From Profundibacter amoris (GTDB lineage: Bacteria; Pseudomonadota; Alphaproteobacteria; Rhodobacterales; Rhodobacteraceae): 64,000 nt of DNA. Location: the NCBI RefSeq assembly GCF_003544895.1, contig NZ_CP032125.1:3362001-3426000 (forward strand). Direction: 5' to 3'. The notes under the pieces were generated by a model. That model did not search any database. It was not told the origin of the DNA and saw nothing but the letters and a program-made list of their open reading frames with translations. Position numbers and translations under genes: made by a program. Positions 8,892 to 17,043 of the stretch are shown in pieces (the first letter of the stretch is position 1; each line of letters opens with the position of its first letter).

Positions 8892-9111
8892 AGCGCCTGT
8901 AAGCCTTCTGATTCCAATAGAATGTAAATCTGACGGGGCATTTGGGTGTGAGTCAACGCATAACCACATAATCTGCCTGCTTTGGGCGACTTATCCACAA
9001 GATATTGCGCTTTTACGCATAAATCTGCCGATTCAGTAGGGCGCGAAAAAGCTGTTGAATGTCGCAAACCCACTTGACCCGGATCAACAAATGCCTGCAA
9101 ACAGGGTGGGT

Positions 9112-9301
9112 AAGGTTCCCCGCACGGGCGTTTCAACGCTTGGGGATGAAACTGGGAATGTGGTGATGGTGACCCAAACAGGGGCCAGATGCCACAGCCG
9201 CCCCCGCGACTGTAAGCGGAGAGTGCACGTCAATATCCACTGGGGAGATCCCCGGGAAGGAGGCAGCGCACATCGACCCGCAAGCCAGGAGACCGGCCTG
9301 A
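9112..9301 (+). ncRNA. Cobalamin riboswitch
   Basis: A leader upstream of cbtB carrying the conserved blocks of B12-sensing RNAs in order: GGTTCCCCGCACGGG, TTGGGGATGAAACTGGGAA, GCCACAGCCGCCCCCGCGAC, TGTAAGCGGAGAG, CCACTGGGGAGATCCCC, GGGAAGGAGGC, and the B12 box AAGCCAGGAGACCGGCCTG at 9282-9300. Adenosylcobalamin binding is expected to lower expression of the cbtB-cbtA-cobW-cobN genes downstream. The boundaries are approximate. A small hairpin (CCTGTC and GACAGG, 9317-9334) follows, just before the ribosome binding site of cbtB, and could be part of the expression platform. Confidence 0.93.
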
Positions 9302-9350
9302 CATTTTTGAAACCGACCTGTCGGGTGTGACAGGACAAGGAGACGCTAAA

Positions 9351-9527
9351 ATGAAGACTTTGAACCAGACCCAAGCCCGCGCAACCGTAGATACCGGCCT
9401 ACTGCCCATTCTGTCGGCCGTCGCTGCCGGTGTATTCCTGATCTACTTTACCGGCTTTGCGCAGGCTGCACAGTATCACGACTCGGCCCACGATACACGC
9501 CACACGCTGGCCTTTCCCTGCCACTAA
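9351..9527 (+). CDS. cbtB: Cobalt transporter subunit CbtB
   Basis: A small inner-membrane protein that acts with CbtA in cobalt uptake and is typically under B12-riboswitch control. From the ATG at 9351 (AAGGAGA upstream) it has 58 residues: a short cytosolic N-terminus, one hydrophobic segment (LPILSAVAAGVFLIYFTGF) and the characteristic C-terminal metal-binding tail with HDSAHDTRHTLAFPCH. An upstream in-frame ATG at 9327 falls within the leader hairpin and lacks a ribosome binding site. cbtA follows after three bases. Confidence 0.93.
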   Translation: MKTLNQTQARATVDTGLLPILSAVAAGVFLIYFTGFAQAAQYHDSAHDTRHTLAFPCH

Positions 9528-9530
9528 CAT

Positions 9531-10268
9531 ATGACCACACGTTTGTTTACCAGCGCGCTGTTTGCTGGGCTGATAGCAGGGCTGATTGCCGTCCTGCTAC
9601 AGTGGTCGCTTATGGAAAACCTGATTCTTGAGGGCGAGGAATACGAAACCGGGAATAAAAGCCATTTTGGCGGCGTTCTTGTGATCAACGAAACGCAAGA
9701 GGCGGCGAGCCCCGATGCTACGCAAGCAGAAGATCCCGCGCCGGCGGAAGACGAAGAAAGCCTGTTTACACGCTATTCTCTAGCCTTCTTTGCCGACTTC
9801 ACCACCTTTGTCGGTTGGGCATTGCTGATGGTGGCCGGATTTGCACTTGTTGAACGGTTCGGACAACGGATAACGATAAAGGATGCAATTATCTGGGGGG
9901 TTGCAGGATTTGCCGCAATCCAGATCATGCCGGGGATCGGATTGGCCCCGGAATTGCCGGGAACACCTGCTGCCGAGCTTGAGGCGCGGCAAATGTGGTG
10001 GGTAACAACGGCGATATCCTCGGCGCTGGCCTTTGCCCTGTTCGGGTATGGGCGCACGGTTTTATATGTTGCGATCGGCATTGCGCTGCTGATTGCACCA
10101 CATCTAATCGGCGCACCGCGGCTGGAAGGCTATGCCGGTTTGGCACCACCGGAGCTGGCGGGGGAATATGTCGCGCGCTCCTATGCTGTGGCCTTTATAT
10201 CGTGGGTCGTGCTGGGACTTGCCGCCGGTTACTTCTGGAACCGGGGCAACGCCGCGCAGACTGCATAA
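9531..10268 (+). CDS. cbtA: Cobalt transporter subunit CbtA
   Basis: A 245-residue inner-membrane protein of the CbtA family, paired with CbtB for cobalt uptake. It begins with a hydrophobic segment (FTSALFAGLIAGLIAVLLQW), then an extracytoplasmic loop rich in Glu and Asp (about residues 30-80), and further membrane spans near VGWALLMVAGFALVE, WGVAGFAAIQIMPGIGLAPE, SALAFALFGYGRTVLYVAIG and SWVVLGLAAGYFWN. The GIGLAPELPG block and the C-terminal span with paired aromatic residues fit the family. It lies three bases after cbtB under the riboswitch. Confidence 0.9.
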   Translation: MTTRLFTSALFAGLIAGLIAVLLQWSLMENLILEGEEYETGNKSHFGGVLVINETQEAASPDATQAEDPAPAEDEESLFTRYSLAFFADFTTFVGWALLMVAGFALVERFGQRITIKDAIIWGVAGFAAIQIMPGIGLAPELPGTPAAELEARQMWWVTTAISSALAFALFGYGRTVLYVAIGIALLIAPHLIGAPRLEGYAGLAPPELAGEYVARSYAVAFISWVVLGLAAGYFWNRGNAAQTA

Positions 10269-10277
10269 ACATCAAAG

Positions 10278-10295
10278 CGGGGCTTTCGGGCCCCG
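10278..10295 (+). terminator. GC-rich hairpin after cbtA, weak terminator or attenuator
   Basis: CGGGGC and GCCCCG form a 6-bp stem around a 6-base loop ten bases after the cbtA stop. No T run follows, so complete termination is doubtful and cobW may still be read from the riboswitch promoter. Confidence 0.3.
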
Positions 10296-10328
10296 TAAAT
10301 TCTTGGAACTTGATCAGGACTAATCCTT

Positions 10329-11399
10329 ATGGCCGCTAAAATCCCCGCAACTGTTGTCACCGGCTTCCTTGGCGCCGGTAAAACCACGCTGATCCGGCAT
10401 ATGCTGGACAATGCCAATGGAAAACGCATTGCCCTGATCATCAACGAATTCGGTGATCTGGGGGTGGATGGCGATATCCTGAAGGGCTGTGGGGATGAAA
10501 CCTGCAATGACGACGACATCATGGAGCTGTCGAACGGCTGTATCTGCTGCACCGTCGCCGATGAATTCATCCCCACCATGCAAAAGCTGCTGGAACGCGA
10601 AACCCCGCCCGACCATATCGTGATCGAAACCTCGGGTTTGGCCCTGCCGCAACCACTGGTGCGCGCCTTTAACTGGCCCGAAATCAGCACCCGCGTGACG
10701 GTGGACAGCGTGGTGACGGTGGTGGACGGCAAGGCCGTGGTAGATGGCCAGTTCGCTGCCAATGTCGCCGCTGTGGATGCCCAGCGGGCGCAGGATGACA
10801 ATCTTGATCATGAAACGCCTTTGTCGGAACTGTTTGACGACCAGATCGCCTGCGCCGACATGATCGTGGTGAACAAGGCCGATCTGCTGACAGACGAAGA
10901 ATCCGCCGCGTTAGTGACCGGTTTGCGCAAGGATTCCCGTGATGGCGTGCAGGTGGTCAAGGCCGTGATGGGCGCTTTGCCGGCGGATGTTCTGCTGGGA
11001 CAGGGCATGGGGGCCGAGGATGATCTGGGATCGCGTCACGAGGTGCATCACCACCATCATCACGATGATGACGAGGACGGCCACCACCATGATCACGAAC
11101 ATGAACACGGTCACGATGAATTCCAGAATTTCGTGGTGAACACGGGCGAAATATCCGACCCCGCCGCCTTTACCGCCAAAATCGCCGATGTGATCCGCAC
11201 ACACAATATCCTGCGCCTGAAAGGCTTTGCCGCCGTGGCCGGCAAACCCATGCGCCTGACCATTCAGGCCGTCGGCCCGCGCGTGGACAGCTATTTCGAC
11301 CGCCCCTTCGCCGCAGGCGAGGATCGCGGCACAACGCTGGTGGTGATTGGGCAGGCCGGTCTGGATCAGGCCGCCATCACCAAGGCCCTGAGCGCCTGA
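10329..11399 (+). CDS. cobW: CobW-type GTPase metallochaperone
   Basis: A G3E-family GTPase thought to deliver cobalt to the CobNST chelatase. The 356-residue protein has the P-loop GFLGAGKTTLIRH near residue 15, the metal-binding CxCC motif in NGCICCTVADEFIPTM near residue 76, the switch block VIETSGLALPQPLVRAF, and the base-recognition NKAD in VVNKADLL. A His/Asp/Glu-rich insert (about residues 238-262) lies before the C-terminal CobW_C domain, which contains ILRLKGFAAVAGKPMRL. The gene is 60 bases after cbtA, and its stop overlaps the start of the GNAT gene (TGATG). Position directly before cobN supports the CobW assignment over other G3E chaperones. Confidence 0.93.
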   Translation: MAAKIPATVVTGFLGAGKTTLIRHMLDNANGKRIALIINEFGDLGVDGDILKGCGDETCNDDDIMELSNGCICCTVADEFIPTMQKLLERETPPDHIVIETSGLALPQPLVRAFNWPEISTRVTVDSVVTVVDGKAVVDGQFAANVAAVDAQRAQDDNLDHETPLSELFDDQIACADMIVVNKADLLTDEESAALVTGLRKDSRDGVQVVKAVMGALPADVLLGQGMGAEDDLGSRHEVHHHHHHDDDEDGHHHDHEHEHGHDEFQNFVVNTGEISDPAAFTAKIADVIRTHNILRLKGFAAVAGKPMRLTIQAVGPRVDSYFDRPFAAGEDRGTTLVVIGQAGLDQAAITKALSA

Positions 11400-11848
11400 T
11401 GCTGATTGTCGAACAGGGTGATCCGCGCGCACCACAGGCCACGGCGCTGTTGCAGGCCAGCCATGCCCTGATGGAACGCCTGTTCCCGCCCGAGGACAAC
11501 CACTACCTGTCGATCGACGCCCTTTGCACCCCCGACATCCGGTTCTTCATCGCCCGCGAAGGCGATACGGTGCTGGGCTGTGCCGCGCTGGCCAACAAGG
11601 GTGATTATGGCGAGGTGAAATCCATGTTTGTGTCCGAGGACGCACGCGGCAAAGGCGTAGCCGACGCCCTGTTGCGCCAGCTTGAGGATTACGCGCGGGA
11701 ACTGGACCTGCCCGTGATGCGGCTGGAAACCGGCGACCTGTTGCACGCCGCGCACCGGCTGTATGAACGCCACGGCTTTGCGAAATGCGCACCGTTCGGG
11801 GATTATGTGGCGAACAAGACAAGCGTATTTATGGAAAAGCGGATCTAA
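11399..11848 (+). CDS. GNAT-family N-acetyltransferase in B12 operon
   Basis: A 149-residue cytosolic acetyltransferase. Motif A, which binds acetyl-CoA, is visible as MFVSEDARGKGVADALL (R-G-K-G-V-A) near residue 77, followed by helix RQLEDYARELDL and motif B around HAAHRLYERHGFAKC. Its substrate is unknown. The start codon overlaps the cobW stop, and its TAA overlaps the ATG of cobN, so it is embedded in the B12 operon with translational coupling on both sides. Whether it acts in cobalamin metabolism or is a passenger cannot be decided from sequence. Confidence 0.85.
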   Translation: MLIVEQGDPRAPQATALLQASHALMERLFPPEDNHYLSIDALCTPDIRFFIAREGDTVLGCAALANKGDYGEVKSMFVSEDARGKGVADALLRQLEDYARELDLPVMRLETGDLLHAAHRLYERHGFAKCAPFGDYVANKTSVFMEKRI

Positions 11849-14800
11849 TGCACCTTCTTGCGGCAACTCCGGGCAGTATCGACGACGGCAAGGAACCCGT
11901 TGATCTGGGGCAAACTCCGGCCGACGTGGTGTTCATTTCCGCCGCCGATACCGAACTGGCCGCTCTGTCAGAGGCTCGCGCGGAAATGGCCGATGCCCCC
12001 ACCCTGCGGCTGGCCAATCTGACCCACCTGCAACACCCGATGTCGGTCGATCTGCATATCGAGGCCTGCGCCAGTAAATCGAAACTGGTGATCGCCCGCG
12101 TGCTGGGCGGGGCGGGCTACTGGAAATACGGGCTGGAGCAATACGCCGCCCATCTGCATGACGCAGGCGTGCCCTTTGTCGCCCTGCCCGGGGACGACAA
12201 ACCCGACCCCGACCTGTGGCGCCTGTCCACGGTTGCGCGCGAAGATTACGATGCACTCTGGGCCTATATGGTCGAGGGCGGACCGGCCAACGCCAGCGGC
12301 TTTCTGGCCTATACCCGCGCCATGCTGGAAGGCACCGACAAACCCGCCGCTGCCACACCACTGTTGCGGGCCGGGGTCTATTGGCCCGGCGCAGGCGTGG
12401 CCGATCTGGCGGCAGCGCGGGCGAACTGGACCGATGCCGCCCCCGTCGTGCCGCTGATCTTTTACCGCGCTTTGGTGCAGGGCGCAGGGCTGCACCCCAT
12501 AAACCGCATGGTCAAGGCACTGTTACGCCAGGGGCTGAACCCGTTGCCGGTGTTTGTGGCATCCCTGAAAGATCCCGTATCGGTTGCCACGCTGGAACAG
12601 TTGTTCACCACCGCCCCGCCGGATGTGATCCTGAACTGCACGTCCTTTGCCGTGGGTTCCCCGCATCAAGGGGACCATCACGCGGGGGCATTGAACCCCC
12701 TTGCGATGGAGGCCGCCAAGGGTTGCACGGTTTTTCAGGTGGTGCTTGCGGCCTCTTCCGAGGAGGCGTGGGAGGACGGGTTGACCGGCCTGTCTGCCCG
12801 CGACATCGCGATGAACGTCGCCCTGCCCGAAGTGGACGGGCGGATACTGTCCCGCGCGATATCCTTCAAGGGCGAGGCCTATTTTGACGAGGCCACCGAA
12901 TGCCCCATCGCCGCCTATCGGGCGCGGGGGGATCGGGTAACTTTTGTTGCGGAACTAGCGGCAAACTGGACCCGTCTGCGCCGCGAGGTGCCGGAAAAGC
13001 GCAAAGTCGCGCTGGTGCTGGCGAACTATCCGAACAAGGACGGACGGCTTGCCAACGGGGTCGGGCTGGATACGCCTGCCGCCACGATGCATGTGCTGGA
13101 ACTGCTGTCCGATGCAGGCTATTTCGTCTCTAACCCGCCTGAAAACAGCGATGATCTGATGCAGGCCATCCTGAAGGGGCCGACAAACTGGCTGACGGAT
13201 CGTGCGCAAAAATCCGGCGGTGTGCAGATGGGCATGGCGGATTACCAGATCGCCTATGATCAACTGCCTTATGAGGTGCGCCAGCGGATCGAGGAACGCT
13301 GGGGTGCGCCGGAACAGGATCCGTTTTACACGGCGGGCGAGGTCGATTGCGGGTATTTCGCCCTGTCGGTTCTGCAATTCGGCAATGTGATCGTCGGGCT
13401 GCAACCGGCACGCGGCTATAACATTGATCCGACCGACACCTACCATTCCCCCGACCTTGTGCCGCCGCACAACTATCTGGCGTTCTATTTCTGGCTGCGG
13501 CTCCAGTTCGGTGCCCATGCGATTGTGCATATGGGCAAACACGGCAATCTGGAATGGCTGCCCGGCAAGGCGCTGGCACTGTCGGAAACCTGCCTGCCCG
13601 AAGTGGTGCTGGGGCCGATGCCGCATATCTATCCGTTTATCGTGAATGATCCGGGCGAGGGCACGCAAGCCAAACGCCGCGCCCAAGCCGTGATCATCGA
13701 CCACCTGACGCCACCGCTTACGCGGGCCGAGACCTATGGGCCGCTGAAAGAGCTTGAGGCACTGGTGGATGAATATTACGAGGCCGCAGGCGTTGACCCG
13801 CGCCGGATTGAGCATCTGCGCCGTGAAATCCTGTCGCTGACCTCGGTCACGGGGCTTGATCAGGATGCGGGGCTATCTGGTTCGGACGAGGAAAGCGATC
13901 TAGCCAAGCTGGATGCCTATCTGTGCGAATTGAAAGAGGCGCAGATCAGGGACGGGTTGCATGTGTTCGGGCAGTCGCCCTGCGGCACGCTGGAACGTGA
14001 TCTGGTGATCGCGCTTGTCAGGGTGCCGCGTGGGGACGGGGCGGGTGAAAATGCGTCTCTGATACAGGCAATTTCGCAAGATTTGGGACTGGGGTTTGAT
14101 CCTCTGGATGCTGATATGGCCGCCGCATGGGAAGGGGCACGGCCCGATGTTCTGGCCTCGGTTTCCGGTGACAACTGGCGCAGCACGGGGGATACGATCG
14201 AGCGGCTGGAGGTGCTGGCAATTGAATTGATCGAGGGCAGGGCCAGCGCATGCGGGGAAGCTACGACTAAGGTTCTGGAACACATAGAATCTACCGTTTT
14301 TCCCCGTGTTAGAAACTGTGGACCAAAGGAAGGGGCGGGTCTTCTCACCGCCCTTTCAGGGCACTTCGTCGCCCCGGCGCCATCCGGCGCGCCCACCCGC
14401 GGGCGTCTGGATGTTTTGCCGACAGGGCGAAATTTCTACAGCGTAGACAGCCGCGCGGTGCCAACGCCGACGGCTTGGACGCTGGGCTGGAAATCGGCCA
14501 ACCTGCTGATTGAAAAGCACCTGCAAACCCACGGTGACTGGCCGCGCACAATGCTGCTGACCGCATGGGGCACCGCCAATATGCGCACCGGTGGCGATGA
14601 CATTGCCCAATGTCTGGCCCTGATGGGGGTCAAGCCGACGTGGGACAATGCCAACCGGCGGGTCACAGGATTTGAGATATTGCCCCAAGGCGTGCTGGGC
14701 CGCCCGCGTGTTGATGTCACCCTGCGGGTTTCCGGCTTTTTCCGCGATGCTTTCCCGCAGTTGATTGCGCTGATTGATAGCGCCGCCCGCGCGGTGATGG

Positions 14801-15558
14801 CGCTGGACGAGCCGGATGACCTGAACCCCGCCGCCGCGCGGTTCCGGCAGGAAGGCGAGGAGGGCAGCTTTCGCGTGTTCGGCTCGAAACCCGGCGCATA
14901 CGGGGCTGGTTTGCAGGCGATGATTGACGAACGGCTGTGGGCGGATAAGGCAGATCTGGCCGAGGCCTATCTGGAATGGGGCAGCTATGCTTATGGCAAA
15001 GGGGCAGAGGGGCGCAAAGACAGAACCGCGCTTGAAACCCGTCTGGGACAGGTCGAAGCGATTGTGCAAAATCAGGACAACCGCGAACACGATCTGCTGG
15101 ACAGTGACGATTACTATCAGTTCGAAGGCGGCGCGGCGGCGGCGGTTTCCACCATTCAGGGAAAAGACAGGCCGATCTATCATAATGACCATTCCCGCCC
15201 CGAACGCCCTGTGATCCGCACGTTAGAAGATGAAATCGGCCGCGTGGTGCGGTCGCGCGTGGTAAACCCTAAGTGGATCGAGGGTGTCAAACGGCACGGC
15301 TACAAGGGCGCGTTTGAAATGGCCGCGACGGTGGATTACCTGTTCGCCTTTGCTGCCACAACGGGAGCGGTGCGCGGGCATCATTTTGATCTGGTCCACG
15401 CGGCATTTCTGGAAGACGACGACACCCGCGACTTTATCGCCGAACACAACGCCCCTGCGTTGCGCGAAATAGCCCAGCGGTTGAATGAAGCGATAGAGCG
15501 TGGGCTGTGGGTTCCGAAATCAAATTCGGCACGGGTGCGAATTGAATCTCTGCTTTGA
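11848..15558 (+). CDS. cobN: Cobaltochelatase subunit CobN
   Basis: The large subunit of the ATP-dependent CobNST chelatase, which inserts Co2+ into hydrogenobyrinic acid a,c-diamide. The ATG at 11848 overlaps the GNAT stop and gives 1236 residues starting MHLLAATPGSIDD, a normal family start and length; an in-frame ATG at 11785 lies inside the GNAT gene. Family blocks include NCTSFAVGSPHQGDHHAG, VALVLANYPNKDGRLANGVG, NYLAFYFWLRLQFGAHAIVH, MGKHGNLEWLPGKALALS, LTAWGTANMRTGGDDIAQ and VRGHHFDLVHAAFLEDD. CobS and CobT are not in the window. It is the last gene of the riboswitch-led run. Confidence 0.96.
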   Translation: MHLLAATPGSIDDGKEPVDLGQTPADVVFISAADTELAALSEARAEMADAPTLRLANLTHLQHPMSVDLHIEACASKSKLVIARVLGGAGYWKYGLEQYAAHLHDAGVPFVALPGDDKPDPDLWRLSTVAREDYDALWAYMVEGGPANASGFLAYTRAMLEGTDKPAAATPLLRAGVYWPGAGVADLAAARANWTDAAPVVPLIFYRALVQGAGLHPINRMVKALLRQGLNPLPVFVASLKDPVSVATLEQLFTTAPPDVILNCTSFAVGSPHQGDHHAGALNPLAMEAAKGCTVFQVVLAASSEEAWEDGLTGLSARDIAMNVALPEVDGRILSRAISFKGEAYFDEATECPIAAYRARGDRVTFVAELAANWTRLRREVPEKRKVALVLANYPNKDGRLANGVGLDTPAATMHVLELLSDAGYFVSNPPENSDDLMQAILKGPTNWLTDRAQKSGGVQMGMADYQIAYDQLPYEVRQRIEERWGAPEQDPFYTAGEVDCGYFALSVLQFGNVIVGLQPARGYNIDPTDTYHSPDLVPPHNYLAFYFWLRLQFGAHAIVHMGKHGNLEWLPGKALALSETCLPEVVLGPMPHIYPFIVNDPGEGTQAKRRAQAVIIDHLTPPLTRAETYGPLKELEALVDEYYEAAGVDPRRIEHLRREILSLTSVTGLDQDAGLSGSDEESDLAKLDAYLCELKEAQIRDGLHVFGQSPCGTLERDLVIALVRVPRGDGAGENASLIQAISQDLGLGFDPLDADMAAAWEGARPDVLASVSGDNWRSTGDTIERLEVLAIELIEGRASACGEATTKVLEHIESTVFPRVRNCGPKEGAGLLTALSGHFVAPAPSGAPTRGRLDVLPTGRNFYSVDSRAVPTPTAWTLGWKSANLLIEKHLQTHGDWPRTMLLTAWGTANMRTGGDDIAQCLALMGVKPTWDNANRRVTGFEILPQGVLGRPRVDVTLRVSGFFRDAFPQLIALIDSAARAVMALDEPDDLNPAAARFRQEGEEGSFRVFGSKPGAYGAGLQAMIDERLWADKADLAEAYLEWGSYAYGKGAEGRKDRTALETRLGQVEAIVQNQDNREHDLLDSDDYYQFEGGAAAAVSTIQGKDRPIYHNDHSRPERPVIRTLEDEIGRVVRSRVVNPKWIEGVKRHGYKGAFEMAATVDYLFAFAATTGAVRGHHFDLVHAAFLEDDDTRDFIAEHNAPALREIAQRLNEAIERGLWVPKSNSARVRIESLL

Positions 15559-15657
15559 GAAAACCTTGGTTTTGTTGGGTGACAATTCGCCTTTGATAGT
15601 GGTATTTGTCAATCGGCTGTGACTCTGAATTGCAGACGTTAAACCGGAAAGACCGAA

Positions 15658-16029
15658 ATGATAGATATTTCTGAACAACTGGACGCGATCAATGCGGCAT
15701 TTGATTCTGTTCGCATCTCCGCATTTGCCGATCTGTCGGTTCAATTGATTCTGGCTGACTCGTCTAAATCCGACATTGGCCAAGAGCTTCTGGATGAAAT
15801 GTGCATTCAGGCCGCCAATGCGTTTGAATGTCCGGCCATATCATCTGACAATTCATTGATAGACCCACCTGTAGAAGCTATCGTTATGACAGACAAAGGA
15901 ATCCTGTTAACCCTGCGTTCAACCGAGTTTTCACCAAATGCACTAATATTCGAGTGCGACTATGATATTAATCTGAAGGACATCTTGACGATGGCGCGGG
16001 ATACTTTGAAAAAAACAGGTGCAGAATGA
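15658..16029 (+). CDS. Unrecognised 123-aa protein, roadblock/LC7-like pattern
   Basis: I do not recognise this protein with certainty. It is 123 residues, acidic, with no signal peptide or membrane segment. An N-terminal helix (ISEQLDAINAAFDSV) is followed by a strand (LSVQLILADS), a helix (GQELLDEMCIQAANAFE), paired strands (VEAIVMTDKGILLTLRST, then NALIFECDYD) and a final helix (LKDILTMARDTLKK). That order resembles roadblock/LC7 domains, which pair with small GTPases, but this is a weak pattern match. The region is AT-richer than cobN. It overlaps the next gene by four bases (ATGA). A 100-base gap separates it from cobN. Confidence 0.6.
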   Translation: MIDISEQLDAINAAFDSVRISAFADLSVQLILADSSKSDIGQELLDEMCIQAANAFECPAISSDNSLIDPPVEAIVMTDKGILLTLRSTEFSPNALIFECDYDINLKDILTMARDTLKKTGAE

Positions 16030-16829
16030 TCAAGTCGCAAGACATCATGAAGCGGCTGAAATCCCTTGGAAACAGATCACGCTTCAACCAGAATAATGCC
16101 CGTATTATTGCTTCGGGCAATCCGGATGATAACCTCGGGGCGCTGCTTCAGGAAATCAACGAAACTATTCTTGCCCGGGTTCTGGAATTCCACACCGATA
16201 CAGGTGCCAAACTATGCCTCGACGTAATCGGGCGGCGTGTATTGCATATTTCCGAATTGCAAATACCGTCAGGTAATGAAACCGCTAATCCAGTGATTGG
16301 CACCCTTTTATCCGAATCCGAACATCTGGAACTGTTTCTTCAAACCGTATCCCGGTTCACCAAAGATGCAAATGAACTGTCGGTTATTGCATCAACCCCG
16401 AAACAGGAGTTTGATTCAAGCACTGTGGGCCTTCAGGCCGGACGGCTGATTAAAAGTATCCCTGAATTAGGCAATACCGAAGAACCGGCGATCGAAACCG
16501 GAAGTGCAGCACTTCAGATTTTAACAAGCACCTCAGATATAACCGACTGGTTGATTTTGAAGGGCGAAGATGCCGGTGTGAATTCAGGCGATTCAACTAA
16601 TGTTGCCGCACTGGAAAAAGTTGCTGAAAGTAACGTCGATAAATATGAATCCTATCTGGATCAATTCACGACAAACCCCAATGAACCCGCCGCAGCGATT
16701 GTTGGCACATTGTCGGGGAATCGGGAATCAATTCTTTGTTTTCGTATCGGCGAGCAACTCGGGTTAGCAGTCATCAATGGGGATGCAACCCCGTTAATCA
16801 TTAATAAATGGCGCGATTTACACAACTAG
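16026..16829 (+). CDS. Unrecognised 267-aa cytosolic protein
   Basis: Not recognised. It has 267 residues, no signal peptide and no membrane helix. The N-terminus is basic (MIKSQDIMKRLKSLGNRSRF). A mixed region around ILARVLEFHTDTGAKLCLDV and VIGRRVLHISELQIP suggests a beta-sheet domain; the middle is acidic and Ser/Thr-rich, perhaps flexible; the end has IVGTLSGNRESILCFRIGEQ and GLAVINGDATPLIINKW, possibly a second copy of the sheet unit. It is translationally coupled to the preceding 123-aa gene. Base composition is AT-rich compared with cobN. About 214 bases of AT-rich DNA without a gene separate it from the next gene. Confidence 0.55.
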   Translation: MIKSQDIMKRLKSLGNRSRFNQNNARIIASGNPDDNLGALLQEINETILARVLEFHTDTGAKLCLDVIGRRVLHISELQIPSGNETANPVIGTLLSESEHLELFLQTVSRFTKDANELSVIASTPKQEFDSSTVGLQAGRLIKSIPELGNTEEPAIETGSAALQILTSTSDITDWLILKGEDAGVNSGDSTNVAALEKVAESNVDKYESYLDQFTTNPNEPAAAIVGTLSGNRESILCFRIGEQLGLAVINGDATPLIINKWRDLHN

Positions 16830-17043
16830 GACGGTCTTTTTACACGTCTCAATTGCATTCATAATTATGCCTCAATAACATCCTGTTATATCTAATTGTC
16901 GCCTTAAATTTTCCTTAAATAATCATTAGCAGCCAAAGCAATCCCAGAGAACCTGCGTTGTTTCAGGCTGCTCTACCCATTAGTGCCTCCTTGCTTTTGC
17001 AATTAACCAGTAGGCCGAATTACCTGTTACAGGAGATAAGACA

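Noticed and set aside
8991-8999. A perfect DnaA-box sequence (TTATCCACA)
   Set aside because: Single copy between smc and the riboswitch, with no cluster of boxes, no AT-rich unwinding element and no replication genes nearby.
9171-9184. Fourteen-base match between the riboswitch and the inverted repeat at 2087-2100
   Set aside because: GACCCAAACAGGGG appears in both, but dozens of exact 14-base matches are expected by chance in 64 kb on two strands.
12955-13815. A 286-codon open frame on the minus strand
   Set aside because: Antisense to cobN with no recognisable domain.
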